A stretch of 64,000 bases of DNA from NCBI GenBank assembly GCA_020351875.1, contig CP070671.1:515203-579202 (forward strand), read 5' to 3'. Numbering within the stretch: position 1 is the first letter of the stretch; the number at the start of each line of letters is the position of its first letter. The position numbers and the translations under genes are program-made. The notes below the pieces were generated by a model. That model did no database searches and was not told the origin of the DNA. It saw only the letters and a program-made list of their open reading frames with translations. Below, in pieces: positions 53,033 through 61,560 of the stretch. Origin of the DNA: Chromatiales bacterium (GTDB lineage: Bacteria > Pseudomonadota > Gammaproteobacteria > Steroidobacterales > GCA-2729495).

Positions 53033-54193
53033 ATGCAGGCGCAGCTCGACCAGTTGCGCGCGCAGCAAATGTACCGGCGCCGACGCGTGCTGGACGCCGC
53101 GCAGGGTCGCGAGGTGCAGCTCGGTGGGCGCCGGCTGCTGAATTTCTGCAGCAATGACTACCTGGGGCTTGCCGCTGACGGGCGCGTGCGTGCGGCCTTC
53201 AAGGCCGGCATCGACCGGTGGGGCGCTGGCAGCGGGGCGTCGCACCTGGTCTGCGGCCACATGACCGTGCACCATGAGCTGGAGGACGCGCTCGCGGAGT
53301 TTACCCAGCGCCCGCGAGCACTGCTGTTCTCCAGCGGTTACGCCGCGAATGTCGGTACGATCAATGCGCTGACCGGCCTTGGCGATCACGTGTTCGAAGA
53401 TCGCCTGAACCACGCATCCCTGCTGGACGGCGGCTGGCTGAGCCGCGCGCAGTTCCACTGGTTTCGCCACCGCGACACCGCGCACCTGGCCGGCAAGCTG
53501 GCCGCGGCAGAGGGCGGCCGTAAGCTGGTGGTCACGGACGGCACGTTCAGCATGGACGGCGATCTGTGCGCGCTGTCCGAGCTGGTGCCTGCCGCTGCCG
53601 AACACGGCGCGTGGCTGATGGTGGACGATGCCCACGGGCTTGGCGTGCATGGCCGGCAAGGCTGCGGCGTGGTGGATCCCGAGACCTTCGGCGGGGCAGA
53701 CGTGCCCGTGCTGGTCGGGACACTCGGCAAGGCTTTCGGCACGGCCGGTGCTTTCGTGGCCGGCGAAGAAGCGCTGATCGAAACGCTGATCCAGCGTGCG
53801 CGGAACTACATCTATACCACCGCGTTACCACCGGCCGTTGCGGCGGCGACGATTACCAGCCTGCAGATCGTGATTAAAGAGGAGTGGCGACGCGAGCATC
53901 TTGCAGAACTGGTAACGAGATTCCGCGCCGGTGCGACCGAACTCGGGCTCACGCTGATGGAATCGGCCACGCCGATACAGCCTGTCGTGCTCGGCGAAGC
54001 GGGGGAGGCGGTGGCCGCCAGCACGGCGCTGGAGGACCGCGGCCTGCTGGTGGGTGCGATTCGACCACCCACCGTGCCGAAGGGCACCTCGCGCTTGCGG
54101 GTGACGTTTACCGCGACACATACCGAAGAGGATGTGGACCGCCTGCTTTCGGGGCTTGCCATCGCAGTGGGTAACGGGAACGCTCAGTCTTGA
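53033..54193 (+). CDS. bioF: 8-amino-7-oxononanoate synthase
   Basis: BioF condenses pimeloyl-ACP (or -CoA) with L-alanine in biotin synthesis, using PLP. Blocks seen are LLNFCSNDYLGLA, GAGSGASHLVCGH, FSSGYAANVGTINAL, DDAHGLGVHG and the PLP-lysine in VGTLGKAFGTAGAF (about residue 233). I use the ATG at 53033 (386 aa); a start at 52997 would add 12 residues. The stop overlaps the TTG start of bioD. Confidence 0.95.
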   Translation: MQAQLDQLRAQQMYRRRRVLDAAQGREVQLGGRRLLNFCSNDYLGLAADGRVRAAFKAGIDRWGAGSGASHLVCGHMTVHHELEDALAEFTQRPRALLFSSGYAANVGTINALTGLGDHVFEDRLNHASLLDGGWLSRAQFHWFRHRDTAHLAGKLAAAEGGRKLVVTDGTFSMDGDLCALSELVPAAAEHGAWLMVDDAHGLGVHGRQGCGVVDPETFGGADVPVLVGTLGKAFGTAGAFVAGEEALIETLIQRARNYIYTTALPPAVAAATITSLQIVIKEEWRREHLAELVTRFRAGATELGLTLMESATPIQPVVLGEAGEAVAASTALEDRGLLVGAIRPPTVPKGTSRLRVTFTATHTEEDVDRLLSGLAIAVGNGNAQS

Positions 54194-54891
54194 GTCAGCG
54201 CGCATATTTCATCACCGGCACGGACACCGGCGTGGGCAAGACGCTGGTCGGGGCCGCATTACTGCATGCCGCTAACGCGCAGGGCTGGTCCACCATCGGC
54301 TTGAAGCCGGTGGCCGCGGGTGGAACGCATCACGATGGCGTTTTCATGAATGAAGACGCCTGCTTGTTGCAGGCCACGGCGAGTATCGAACTGGACTACG
54401 CAGCAGTGAACCCGGCGGCGCTGGCCGATGCCATCGCTCCGCACATTGCGGCCGAGCGCGACGGGCGCACGCTGAACGCGGCAGAGCTTGCGACGCACTG
54501 CCGGCACCAGCTGGCCACCAGCGGCGCAGAGTTCGCGGTGGCGGAGGGCGCGGGTGGCTGGCTGGTGCCGCTAGACGCGCGCACGACCATGGCCGACCTG
54601 GCCACCAGCCTCGGCTGGCCGGTGATCCTGGTCGTGGCCATGCGGCTCGGGTGCCTGAACCATGCGCTGTTGACCGCCCGGGCGATCGAGGCCGCGGGCC
54701 TCGCGCTGGCGGGCTGGGTTGCGAACGTAACTGGTGAACAGATGGCAGCGGAGGCGGCGAACCTGGCGACGCTGGACAACTGGCTGCCGGCGCCGAGACT
54801 CGGTTGCATTCGCCAACTCGGGCCGGACCCGCAGCCGGCCGATGCCGCCGGGTACCTGGACCTGTCGTTGTTGCCGGAGCTTGCCGGGTGA
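54190..54891 (+). CDS. bioD: Dethiobiotin synthetase
   Basis: BioD closes the ureido ring of dethiobiotin. The P-loop [18 protein letters not shown] starts the protein, followed by GLKPVAAG and [13 protein letters not shown]. The TTG start at 54190 overlaps the bioF stop, and the bioD stop overlaps the bioA GTG, so the three genes are translationally linked. Length is 233 aa. One difference from E. coli BioD is a rather short region after VANVTGEQ. Confidence 0.93.
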   Translation: MSQRAYFITGTDTGVGKTLVGAALLHAANAQGWSTIGLKPVAAGGTHHDGVFMNEDACLLQATASIELDYAAVNPAALADAIAPHIAAERDGRTLNAAELATHCRHQLATSGAEFAVAEGAGGWLVPLDARTTMADLATSLGWPVILVVAMRLGCLNHALLTARAIEAAGLALAGWVANVTGEQMAAEAANLATLDNWLPAPRLGCIRQLGPDPQPADAAGYLDLSLLPELAG

Positions 54892-56144
54892 CGGACTTCG
54901 ACCGCAAACACCTGTGGCACCCGTACACGTCGGCCATCGACCCGTTGCCGGCCTACGAAGTCGTGTCGGCCGAGGGCGTGCGTATCCGCCTGGCCGACGG
55001 CCGGGAACTGATCGACGGCATGTCGTCCTGGTGGTGCGCGATTCACGGTTACAACCACCCGGCGCTGAACGCAGCGGTGACCGGGCAGCTCGACAAGATG
55101 GCCCACGTGATGTTCGGGGGACTCACTCACGAACCGGCCGTGAAACTCGGCCGGCAGCTGCTGGCGCTCGCGCCCACCGGCCTGCAGCACGTGTTCTTGG
55201 CCGACTCGGGCTCGGTGTCAGTGGAGGTGGCGATCAAGATGGCGCTGCAGTACTGGTTCGCGCAGGGCCGGCCGGAACGCAAGCGCCTGCTGACGATCCG
55301 TGGCGGTTACCACGGGGACACCTTCGGTGCGATGGCCGTCTGCGATCCCGTGACCGGTATGCACGAACGCTTCGCCGGCGCGCTGCCGCGACACCTGTTC
55401 GCGCCGCGCCCGGCCAGTCGCTTCGGTGAAGAGCGGCTTCCTGGGGAACTGGACGATGTCGCCGCGCTGCTGACCGCACATCGCGATGACATCGCGGCGG
55501 TGATCCTGGAGCCCATCGTCCAGGGTGCAGGCGGCATGTGGTTCTATTCCGCCGACTATCTCGCGGGCGTCGCCGAGCTCTGTGCCGAGCATGATGTGTT
55601 GCTGATTGCCGATGAGATCGCGACGGGTTTCGGCCGCAGCGGACGCATGTTCGCCTGCGAATATGCCAACGTGACGCCGGACATCCTGTGTGTTGGCAAG
55701 GCGCTGACTGGTGGCTACCTCACGTTGGCTGCGGCACTGGCGACGCCACGCGTCGCGCGAGGCATCGAAGCGGACGGCGGCGTACTGATGCACGGGCCGA
55801 CCTTCATGGCCAATCCGCTGGCCTGTGCCGTCGCGTCGCGCAGCATCGGGTTGCTCCAGGAGATGGACTGGCAGGCGAAGGTGGCCGGCATCGAGTCCCA
55901 GTTGCACGATGAATTGTCCGCCTACGCGGATCATCCTGCGGTGGCCGACGTCCGCGTGCTCGGTGCGATCGGTGTCGTGGAACTGCATGAACCTGTCGAT
56001 GTTGCGGAAGTGCAGCGGCGCTTTGTCGATGCCGGTGTCTGGATCCGGCCCTTCGGCAAGCTGGTCTACCTGATGCCGCCCTACGTGATCGACGTACAAG
56101 ATCTGTCACGACTGGCAGCGGCCATCCGCCTGGCCCTGGAATGA
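54888..56144 (+). CDS. bioA: Adenosylmethionine-8-amino-7-oxononanoate aminotransferase
   Basis: BioA makes 7,8-diaminopelargonate with SAM as amino donor. Seen are [26 protein letters not shown] (BioA-specific WW), [29 protein letters not shown] and the PLP lysine K271 in [16 protein letters not shown]. The GTG at 54888 gives 418 aa. It is followed by modA through an ATGA overlap. In the order of reactions the operon is bioF, bioA, bioD; bioB and pimelate genes are not in the window. Confidence 0.95.
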   Translation: MTDFDRKHLWHPYTSAIDPLPAYEVVSAEGVRIRLADGRELIDGMSSWWCAIHGYNHPALNAAVTGQLDKMAHVMFGGLTHEPAVKLGRQLLALAPTGLQHVFLADSGSVSVEVAIKMALQYWFAQGRPERKRLLTIRGGYHGDTFGAMAVCDPVTGMHERFAGALPRHLFAPRPASRFGEERLPGELDDVAALLTAHRDDIAAVILEPIVQGAGGMWFYSADYLAGVAELCAEHDVLLIADEIATGFGRSGRMFACEYANVTPDILCVGKALTGGYLTLAAALATPRVARGIEADGGVLMHGPTFMANPLACAVASRSIGLLQEMDWQAKVAGIESQLHDELSAYADHPAVADVRVLGAIGVVELHEPVDVAEVQRRFVDAGVWIRPFGKLVYLMPPYVIDVQDLSRLAAAIRLALE

Positions 56145-56974
56145 CGCGCGTCATGCTCGCGGCTCTCTTGATCGCGTTGCTGCTGACGGCAGCGCCTACG
56201 TATGCCGAGGAGGCGCTGGTGGCCGTCGCCGCGAACTTCGTCGAGGTGGCGCGCGAACTGGAACGTGAGTTCGAGCGCGATTCAGGTTACCGAATCGAGC
56301 TAGTCGTCGGTTCCACCGGCAAGCTCTACGCACAGATCATCAACGGCGCGCCGTTCGACGTGTTGCTCGCGGCAGACCAGGAGCGACCAAGGCGGCTGGA
56401 AGACAACGGGCTGGCGGTGCCGGGGTCCCGGCGCACCTATGCCGTCGGCCGTCTCGTGTTGTGGAGCCCAGACCCGCAGCGTTTGACGGGCGACGGCGCG
56501 GCCGTGCTTCGTAGTGGTGAATTCAGGTCCATTGCGATCGCGAACCCGCGCCTGGCGCCCTACGGCGCGGCGTCTTTGCAGGCCTTTAAATCGATGGGCA
56601 TTTATGCTGATATCCGCGATCGCATCGTGATGGGCGAGAACGTCGGCCAGGCCCATGCGATGGTAGCCAGCGGTAATGCGGAACTGGGGCTGCTTGCGTT
56701 GTCGTCCATCACGCGACCGGATGAATCGCCGGCGGGCAGCCGATGGTTGGTGCCGGCGGCGTTGCACTCGCCGATTCGCCAGGACGCGGTGTTGCTCGAA
56801 AGGGGCAAAAAAACGGATGCGGCACTCGCCTTTCTGGATTTCCTGGGAGGCGCTTTTGCGATCCAGATAATCGAGCGCTTCGGTTATAAAGCCCACCGTC
56901 AACTTGCCGCCGATCATCGCTATTGGGCGGCGGTCGGTCTCCGGCGGGTGGGTTTCGCTATACCGCGACCGTAA
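56141..56974 (+). CDS. modA: Molybdate-binding protein ModA-like
   Basis: Periplasmic binding protein for molybdate or a similar oxyanion. A signal peptide ends at TYAEE. The mature start [20 protein letters not shown], then [12 protein letters not shown] and [13 protein letters not shown], match ModA. The usual family end IIERFGY occurs at about residue 247 and is followed by an unrelated tail of about 28 residues. No modB or modC follows; the next gene is a sulfatase. It overlaps bioA, which is an unexpected operon partner. Confidence 0.88.
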   Translation: MTRVMLAALLIALLLTAAPTYAEEALVAVAANFVEVARELEREFERDSGYRIELVVGSTGKLYAQIINGAPFDVLLAADQERPRRLEDNGLAVPGSRRTYAVGRLVLWSPDPQRLTGDGAAVLRSGEFRSIAIANPRLAPYGAASLQAFKSMGIYADIRDRIVMGENVGQAHAMVASGNAELGLLALSSITRPDESPAGSRWLVPAALHSPIRQDAVLLERGKKTDAALAFLDFLGGAFAIQIIERFGYKAHRQLAADHRYWAAVGLRRVGFAIPRP

Positions 56975-57192
56975 GATTGCGCACCGGCGGCACGCTGGGC
57001 GAAGGGCCGTAAAGTCTAACAAGAAGATACTTATGCTGATATGGTGAAGCCGCAAAACGCTGACACGAAACTACGCACAGATTCTGTGGATCGTAGAGCC
57101 CGATCTGCGTGGCGTTTGCGCTCATTTGATTCGGACTCCCGAGACAAGTCCCGAATAGCGCTGCAAGGTACATATCCAGCCAGGAGCCAAGA

Positions 57193-58746
57193 ATGAACAA
57201 CCTGAAACAATCGTTCGCTTTGGTCGCTCTTATCACCATTGGACTTTCCGCCAATGCTCAGGACAAGCCCAACATTCTGGTGATATGGGGCGACGACATT
57301 GGTCAATCGAACATCAGTGCCTACACCTTCGGTCTCGTCGGGTATCGCACCCCCAATATCGATCGGATTGCGAAAGAAGGCATGATGTTCACCGACTATT
57401 ACGGCGAACAATCCTGTACCGCGGGCAGATCATCTTTTATTACCGGCCAGAGCGTGTTCCGTACGGGCCTGTCCAAGGTGGGGTTTCCCGGCGCCGAACT
57501 CGGTATGCGCGAAGAAGATCCCACAATCGCAGGGCTCCTGCAGGCTCAGGGTTATGTGGCAGGCCAGTTTGGCAAGAACCACCTTGGCGACAAGGACGAG
57601 CATCTGCCGACGAACCATGGTTTCGAGGAGTTCTACGGCAATCTCTACCATCTGAACGCGGAGGAGGAGCCGGAGAACGAGGACTATCCCGGCAATTTCG
57701 TCCTGAAAGACGGGCAGACCTTTGCCGAACGATTCGGCCCGCGCGGCGTGATCCACTCGTTCTCCGATGGCCGCATCGAGGACACTGGCCCACTGACCCG
57801 CAAGCGCATGGAAACCGTGGACGACGATACCGCCGAGCGGGCCGTCAACTTCATAAAGTGGGCTGAAGCGAACAAAGTGCCCTGGTTTGTATGGTGGAAT
57901 GGCACGCGGATGCACTTCCGGACGCATGTGAAAGACGAACTCCGTGGTATCTCCGGGCAGGACGAGTACGCCGACGGCATGGTCGAGCACGATATGCACG
58001 TGGGCAAATTGCTGGCCGTGCTGGACGAGCTGGGAATCGCGGACGAGACCATCGTGTTTTATTCCACCGATAACGGGCCGCACATGAATACCTGGCCCGA
58101 TGCGGCCTGGTCACCGTTCCAGGGCGAGAAGAACACGAACTGGGAGGGCGGCTGGCGCGTACCCGCCATGGTGCGCTGGCCCGGCAAGATCGAGCCGGGG
58201 ACAGTGAGCACTCAGATCGTGCATCACATGGACTGGTTGCCGACTTTCCTCGCCGCGGCCGGGCGGCCCGAGATCAAGCAGGAGCTGAAAGAAGGCGGCG
58301 TGCGGGCCATGGGGCGCAAGTACAAGGTGCACCTGGATGGCTACAACATCTTGCCCATGTTGACGGGAGCGACAGACGAGAGCCCACGGGAGGAGATTTT
58401 TTACTTCTCGGACACGGGTGACCTGACCGCGGTGCGCTGGGACGATTGGAAGCTCATCTTCATGGAGCAGAAGGAGAAAGAGACACTGCGGGCGTGGATC
58501 GAACCCTGGACGCCTCTACGGGTGCCGCTGATCTTCAATCTGCGCCGCGATCCCTATGAGCGGGCCTATTTCACGTCGAACACTTATTACGACTGGGTCA
58601 TTGACCGGGCCTTCTTCCTGGTGCCGGCCCAGCAGTACGTGGGTGAATTCCTCTCAACCTTCCAGGAGTTCCCGCCACGGCAGAAGGCAGCGAGCTTCAG
58701 CATTGATCAGGTACTGGAGAGACTGCAGACTCCGTTGAGTAACTAG
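57193..58746 (+). CDS. Secreted sulfatase
   Basis: A sulfatase-family hydrolase of 517 aa. A signal peptide ends at ANAQD, and DKPNILVIWGDDIG gives the metal-binding Asp pair. The active-site sequence CTAGRSSFITG has Cys75, the residue converted to formylglycine, and Arg79 (C-x-A-x-R). Further sites are GKNHLGDKDEHLP and YSTDNGPHMNTWPDAAW. Its overall pattern is that of arylsulfatases. AGGAG precedes the ATG. Maturation needs a formylglycine-generating enzyme, not in this window. An RND pump operon follows 41 bases later. Confidence 0.93.
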   Translation: MNNLKQSFALVALITIGLSANAQDKPNILVIWGDDIGQSNISAYTFGLVGYRTPNIDRIAKEGMMFTDYYGEQSCTAGRSSFITGQSVFRTGLSKVGFPGAELGMREEDPTIAGLLQAQGYVAGQFGKNHLGDKDEHLPTNHGFEEFYGNLYHLNAEEEPENEDYPGNFVLKDGQTFAERFGPRGVIHSFSDGRIEDTGPLTRKRMETVDDDTAERAVNFIKWAEANKVPWFVWWNGTRMHFRTHVKDELRGISGQDEYADGMVEHDMHVGKLLAVLDELGIADETIVFYSTDNGPHMNTWPDAAWSPFQGEKNTNWEGGWRVPAMVRWPGKIEPGTVSTQIVHHMDWLPTFLAAAGRPEIKQELKEGGVRAMGRKYKVHLDGYNILPMLTGATDESPREEIFYFSDTGDLTAVRWDDWKLIFMEQKEKETLRAWIEPWTPLRVPLIFNLRRDPYERAYFTSNTYYDWVIDRAFFLVPAQQYVGEFLSTFQEFPPRQKAASFSIDQVLERLQTPLSN

Positions 58747-58787
58747 TCGAAAGACAGACGTTTCTTCTTCTCGCAGGAGGGCATCAG

Positions 58788-60365
58788 ATGAGGCGCCGCG
58801 GAGCGACTTCCGTAACGGCCATTGCCTTCTCCGTACTCACCGGTGGGTGCGTCACCGTGGGGCCGGATTTCGAGACGCCGGAGGCCGATGTCGCCGAGGC
58901 GTGGCAGCAGGCGCAGGATCAGCGCATCAGCGCCGGCCAGGGCGACTATTCGGAGTGGTGGGCGAGTTTTAACGATCCAGCTCTACAGAGCCTCGTCCAA
59001 CAGGCCTTCGACCAGAACAAGACGCTACAGATCGCCGGACTGCGTGTATTCGAGGCGCGGGCCATCGTTGGCGTGGCCGTCGGCAATTTATATCCCCAGT
59101 TGCAGCGGGCCAGTGGTTCCGCGGGCCGTATCAAGATCAGTGAGAACGCCGATCTCATCTCGGGGCTGCCGGGCCCGGTGCGCAACGATATCGACACGAC
59201 CTTTCAGGATTACCGGGTGGGCTTCGACGCCGCGTGGGAACTCGATTTCTGGGGGCGGTTCCGCCGCAACGTCGAGTTCGCCGATGCGAATCTCGCGGCG
59301 TCGATTGCAACCTATGACGACGTGCTGGTGACGCTCGCCGGTGAGGTGGCCGCCGCCTACATCATTCTGCGCACACTGGAGGAACGTCTCGGGGTTGCAG
59401 AAGCCAATGTCGCCATTCAGCAGCGCAGCCTGGAGATTTCGGAGGTCCGCAACCGTAACCAGCTGACGACTGAGCTCGATCCACAGATTGCCCGCGCATT
59501 CCTGCGCGATACGCAGGCAACGATTCCCCCTTTGAAGGCCGGTATCCGCCAGGTTCGCAACGCGCTGTGTGTGCTGGTCGGCAAGGTGCCGGGAGAGCTG
59601 GACCCGCTGTTGGGCTCGGCGGGGACCATACCCAACGCGGCTTCGGAGGCGGCTATCGGCGTACCGGCCGAGTTGCTGCGCCGGCGGCCGGACATCCGCC
59701 AGGCCGAGCTGCAGGCGGCGGCTCAGAGCGCCCGTGTCGGCGTTGCGGTCGCCGACCTGTATCCGGCCTTCGGCTTGACGGGCACGATTGGCTTCGCGGC
59801 CGACAGCACGGGCAGTGTGTTCGAGAGCGACAGCCAGAGGGGCCTGGGGACTTTCGGTTTCAGCTGGAACATCCTGAACTACGGTCGGATCAGAAGCCGC
59901 ATCCGGGCCGAGGACGCGCGCCTGCAGCAGGCGATCACGAACTACCAGGAGACAGTGCTGCGGGCTGCGCGCGAGGTCGAGGACGCCACCGCCGACTTCA
60001 TCGCCGCCCAGGAAGAAGCGGCGTTCTTCGAGGACGGCACCGCAGCGGCCTTACGCGCCGTGGACCTGTCCCTGGTTCAATACCGCGAAGGCACCGCAGA
60101 CTTCACTCGCGTGCTCGACGCACAGCGCTTGCTATTGGCCCAGCAGGACGGCCTGACACAGGCGCGCGGCAAGCACGCCCGCAGCGTGGTGGCCATCTAC
60201 AAGGCCTTGGGCGGCGGCTGGGAGAATCGCAGTCTCGACAACCTGGTGCCGGAGGCCATGAAACAAGAGATGCAGGACCGCACCAAGTGGGGCAACTTGC
60301 TGGACGCGGAAGCCGTAGAACCGGTACCAGCGGAAGAACGCGGCACCTGGCGGGCCCCGGACTGA
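58788..60365 (+). CDS. RND efflux outer-membrane lipoprotein (NodT/OprM type)
   Basis: TolC-like outer-membrane channel of 525 aa with lipobox LTGGC near residue 20, then VGPDFETPEADVAEAW, typical of the NodT family. The two halves each hold the long coiled coils (e.g. LDAQRLLLAQQDGLTQARG near the end) and AAWELDFWGRFRRNVE. AGGAGG precedes the ATG at 58788. It is first of a three-gene pump set with the adaptor and the inner-membrane pump. Confidence 0.93.
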   Translation: MRRRGATSVTAIAFSVLTGGCVTVGPDFETPEADVAEAWQQAQDQRISAGQGDYSEWWASFNDPALQSLVQQAFDQNKTLQIAGLRVFEARAIVGVAVGNLYPQLQRASGSAGRIKISENADLISGLPGPVRNDIDTTFQDYRVGFDAAWELDFWGRFRRNVEFADANLAASIATYDDVLVTLAGEVAAAYIILRTLEERLGVAEANVAIQQRSLEISEVRNRNQLTTELDPQIARAFLRDTQATIPPLKAGIRQVRNALCVLVGKVPGELDPLLGSAGTIPNAASEAAIGVPAELLRRRPDIRQAELQAAAQSARVGVAVADLYPAFGLTGTIGFAADSTGSVFESDSQRGLGTFGFSWNILNYGRIRSRIRAEDARLQQAITNYQETVLRAAREVEDATADFIAAQEEAAFFEDGTAAALRAVDLSLVQYREGTADFTRVLDAQRLLLAQQDGLTQARGKHARSVVAIYKALGGGWENRSLDNLVPEAMKQEMQDRTKWGNLLDAEAVEPVPAEERGTWRAPD

Positions 60366-60414
60366 TGAGTTATTCAGGCATTGCAGCCGTGATGCCGCTG
60401 GCGGAGATATCTGC

Positions 60415-61560
60415 ATGCTGAACAAGTTGAACAACAGCTGGATGACGGTGGCGCGGGCCGCCTCTTTCGTCATCGTCATCGCCTCGGTGCCCGGCTGCGC
60501 CCCCGAGCCCGAGCCGGCTCCGCCGCCGCGGGTTGTGAAGGCCATGCAGGTGGTCGAGGCATCGACCTTCGCGGCCCGGTCCTTCCCCGGTCGCGCCAAG
60601 GCTGGGCAGGAGGTGAACCTGTCTTTCCGCGTGGGCGGGCCGCTGATCGAGTTGCCGGCATCAGTGGGCAAGCGAGTCGAGCAGGGCGAACTGGTCGCCC
60701 GCATCGATCCCACCGATTACCAGTCGGTCCTGTCCAGCCTGGAAGGTCAGCTGCAAAGTGCGCAGGCTGCCGCCAACCGCGCCCAGGCGGACTTCGAGCG
60801 TATTGAGAACACTTTTCGCGAGGACCCGGGTGCGACGACCGAGATGGCCCTGGACCGCGCGCGGCAACTGCGTGACTCCACTGTGGCCACCGTGCGGAGC
60901 GCGCGAGCCACCGTGCAGGGTGCGCGTGACCAGCTCAGCTACACGAGTCTGAGCGCGCCGTTCGACGGCGAGGTAGTCGAGACCTATGTGGAGAACTTCG
61001 AGACCGTCATACCGAAGCAACCCGTCCTGCGGATCGTCGATCCCACGCGCATCGAGTTCACGATCAGCGTGCCCGAGAACCTGATTGGCTATGCTCCCTA
61101 CGTGACGGGCGCCCAGGTGAGATTCGATGCGCTGCAGGGGGTTAACGTCCCCGCGGACATCAAGGAGATCAGTACCGAAGCGAGCCAGGCCACGCGAACC
61201 TATCCGGTCACGCTGGCAATGCAACGGCCCGAGGGCGTGAATATTTTGCCGGGCATGGCCGGGGAAGCCCTGATCGAGGCCACTCTCCCCGAGGAATCGG
61301 TGCGCCTGGGTATACAGATACCGACGACCGCCTTGTTTGCCGAGGCTGACACCGAGAGGTCTTTCGTCTGGGTCATCGACCGGGCGACCAATACCCTCGA
61401 GCGGCGCGAAGTGCAGACCGGTGACCTGTCCGAGTTCGGCATATTGATCCGATCCGGCCTGCAGGCCGGCGAATGGATCGTCGTCGCCGGGGCAACGCTG
61501 CTGAGCGAGGGCGAAGAAGTCCGCATCCTCGACGCGCCGGGTGAGAGCGCACCGCAATGA
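60415..61560 (+). CDS. RND efflux periplasmic adaptor lipoprotein
   Basis: Membrane-fusion protein of 381 aa with lipobox VPGC near residue 26. Typical parts are the lipoyl-like SFRVGGPLIELPASVGKRVEQGELVARIDP, the helical hairpin (about 105-160) and YTSLSAPFDGEVVETYVE. The C-terminal membrane-proximal domain ends in VVAGATLLSEGEEVRI. It links the outer-membrane channel to the pump, whose start overlaps its stop as ATGA. Confidence 0.93.
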   Translation: MLNKLNNSWMTVARAASFVIVIASVPGCAPEPEPAPPPRVVKAMQVVEASTFAARSFPGRAKAGQEVNLSFRVGGPLIELPASVGKRVEQGELVARIDPTDYQSVLSSLEGQLQSAQAAANRAQADFERIENTFREDPGATTEMALDRARQLRDSTVATVRSARATVQGARDQLSYTSLSAPFDGEVVETYVENFETVIPKQPVLRIVDPTRIEFTISVPENLIGYAPYVTGAQVRFDALQGVNVPADIKEISTEASQATRTYPVTLAMQRPEGVNILPGMAGEALIEATLPEESVRLGIQIPTTALFAEADTERSFVWVIDRATNTLERREVQTGDLSEFGILIRSGLQAGEWIVVAGATLLSEGEEVRILDAPGESAPQ

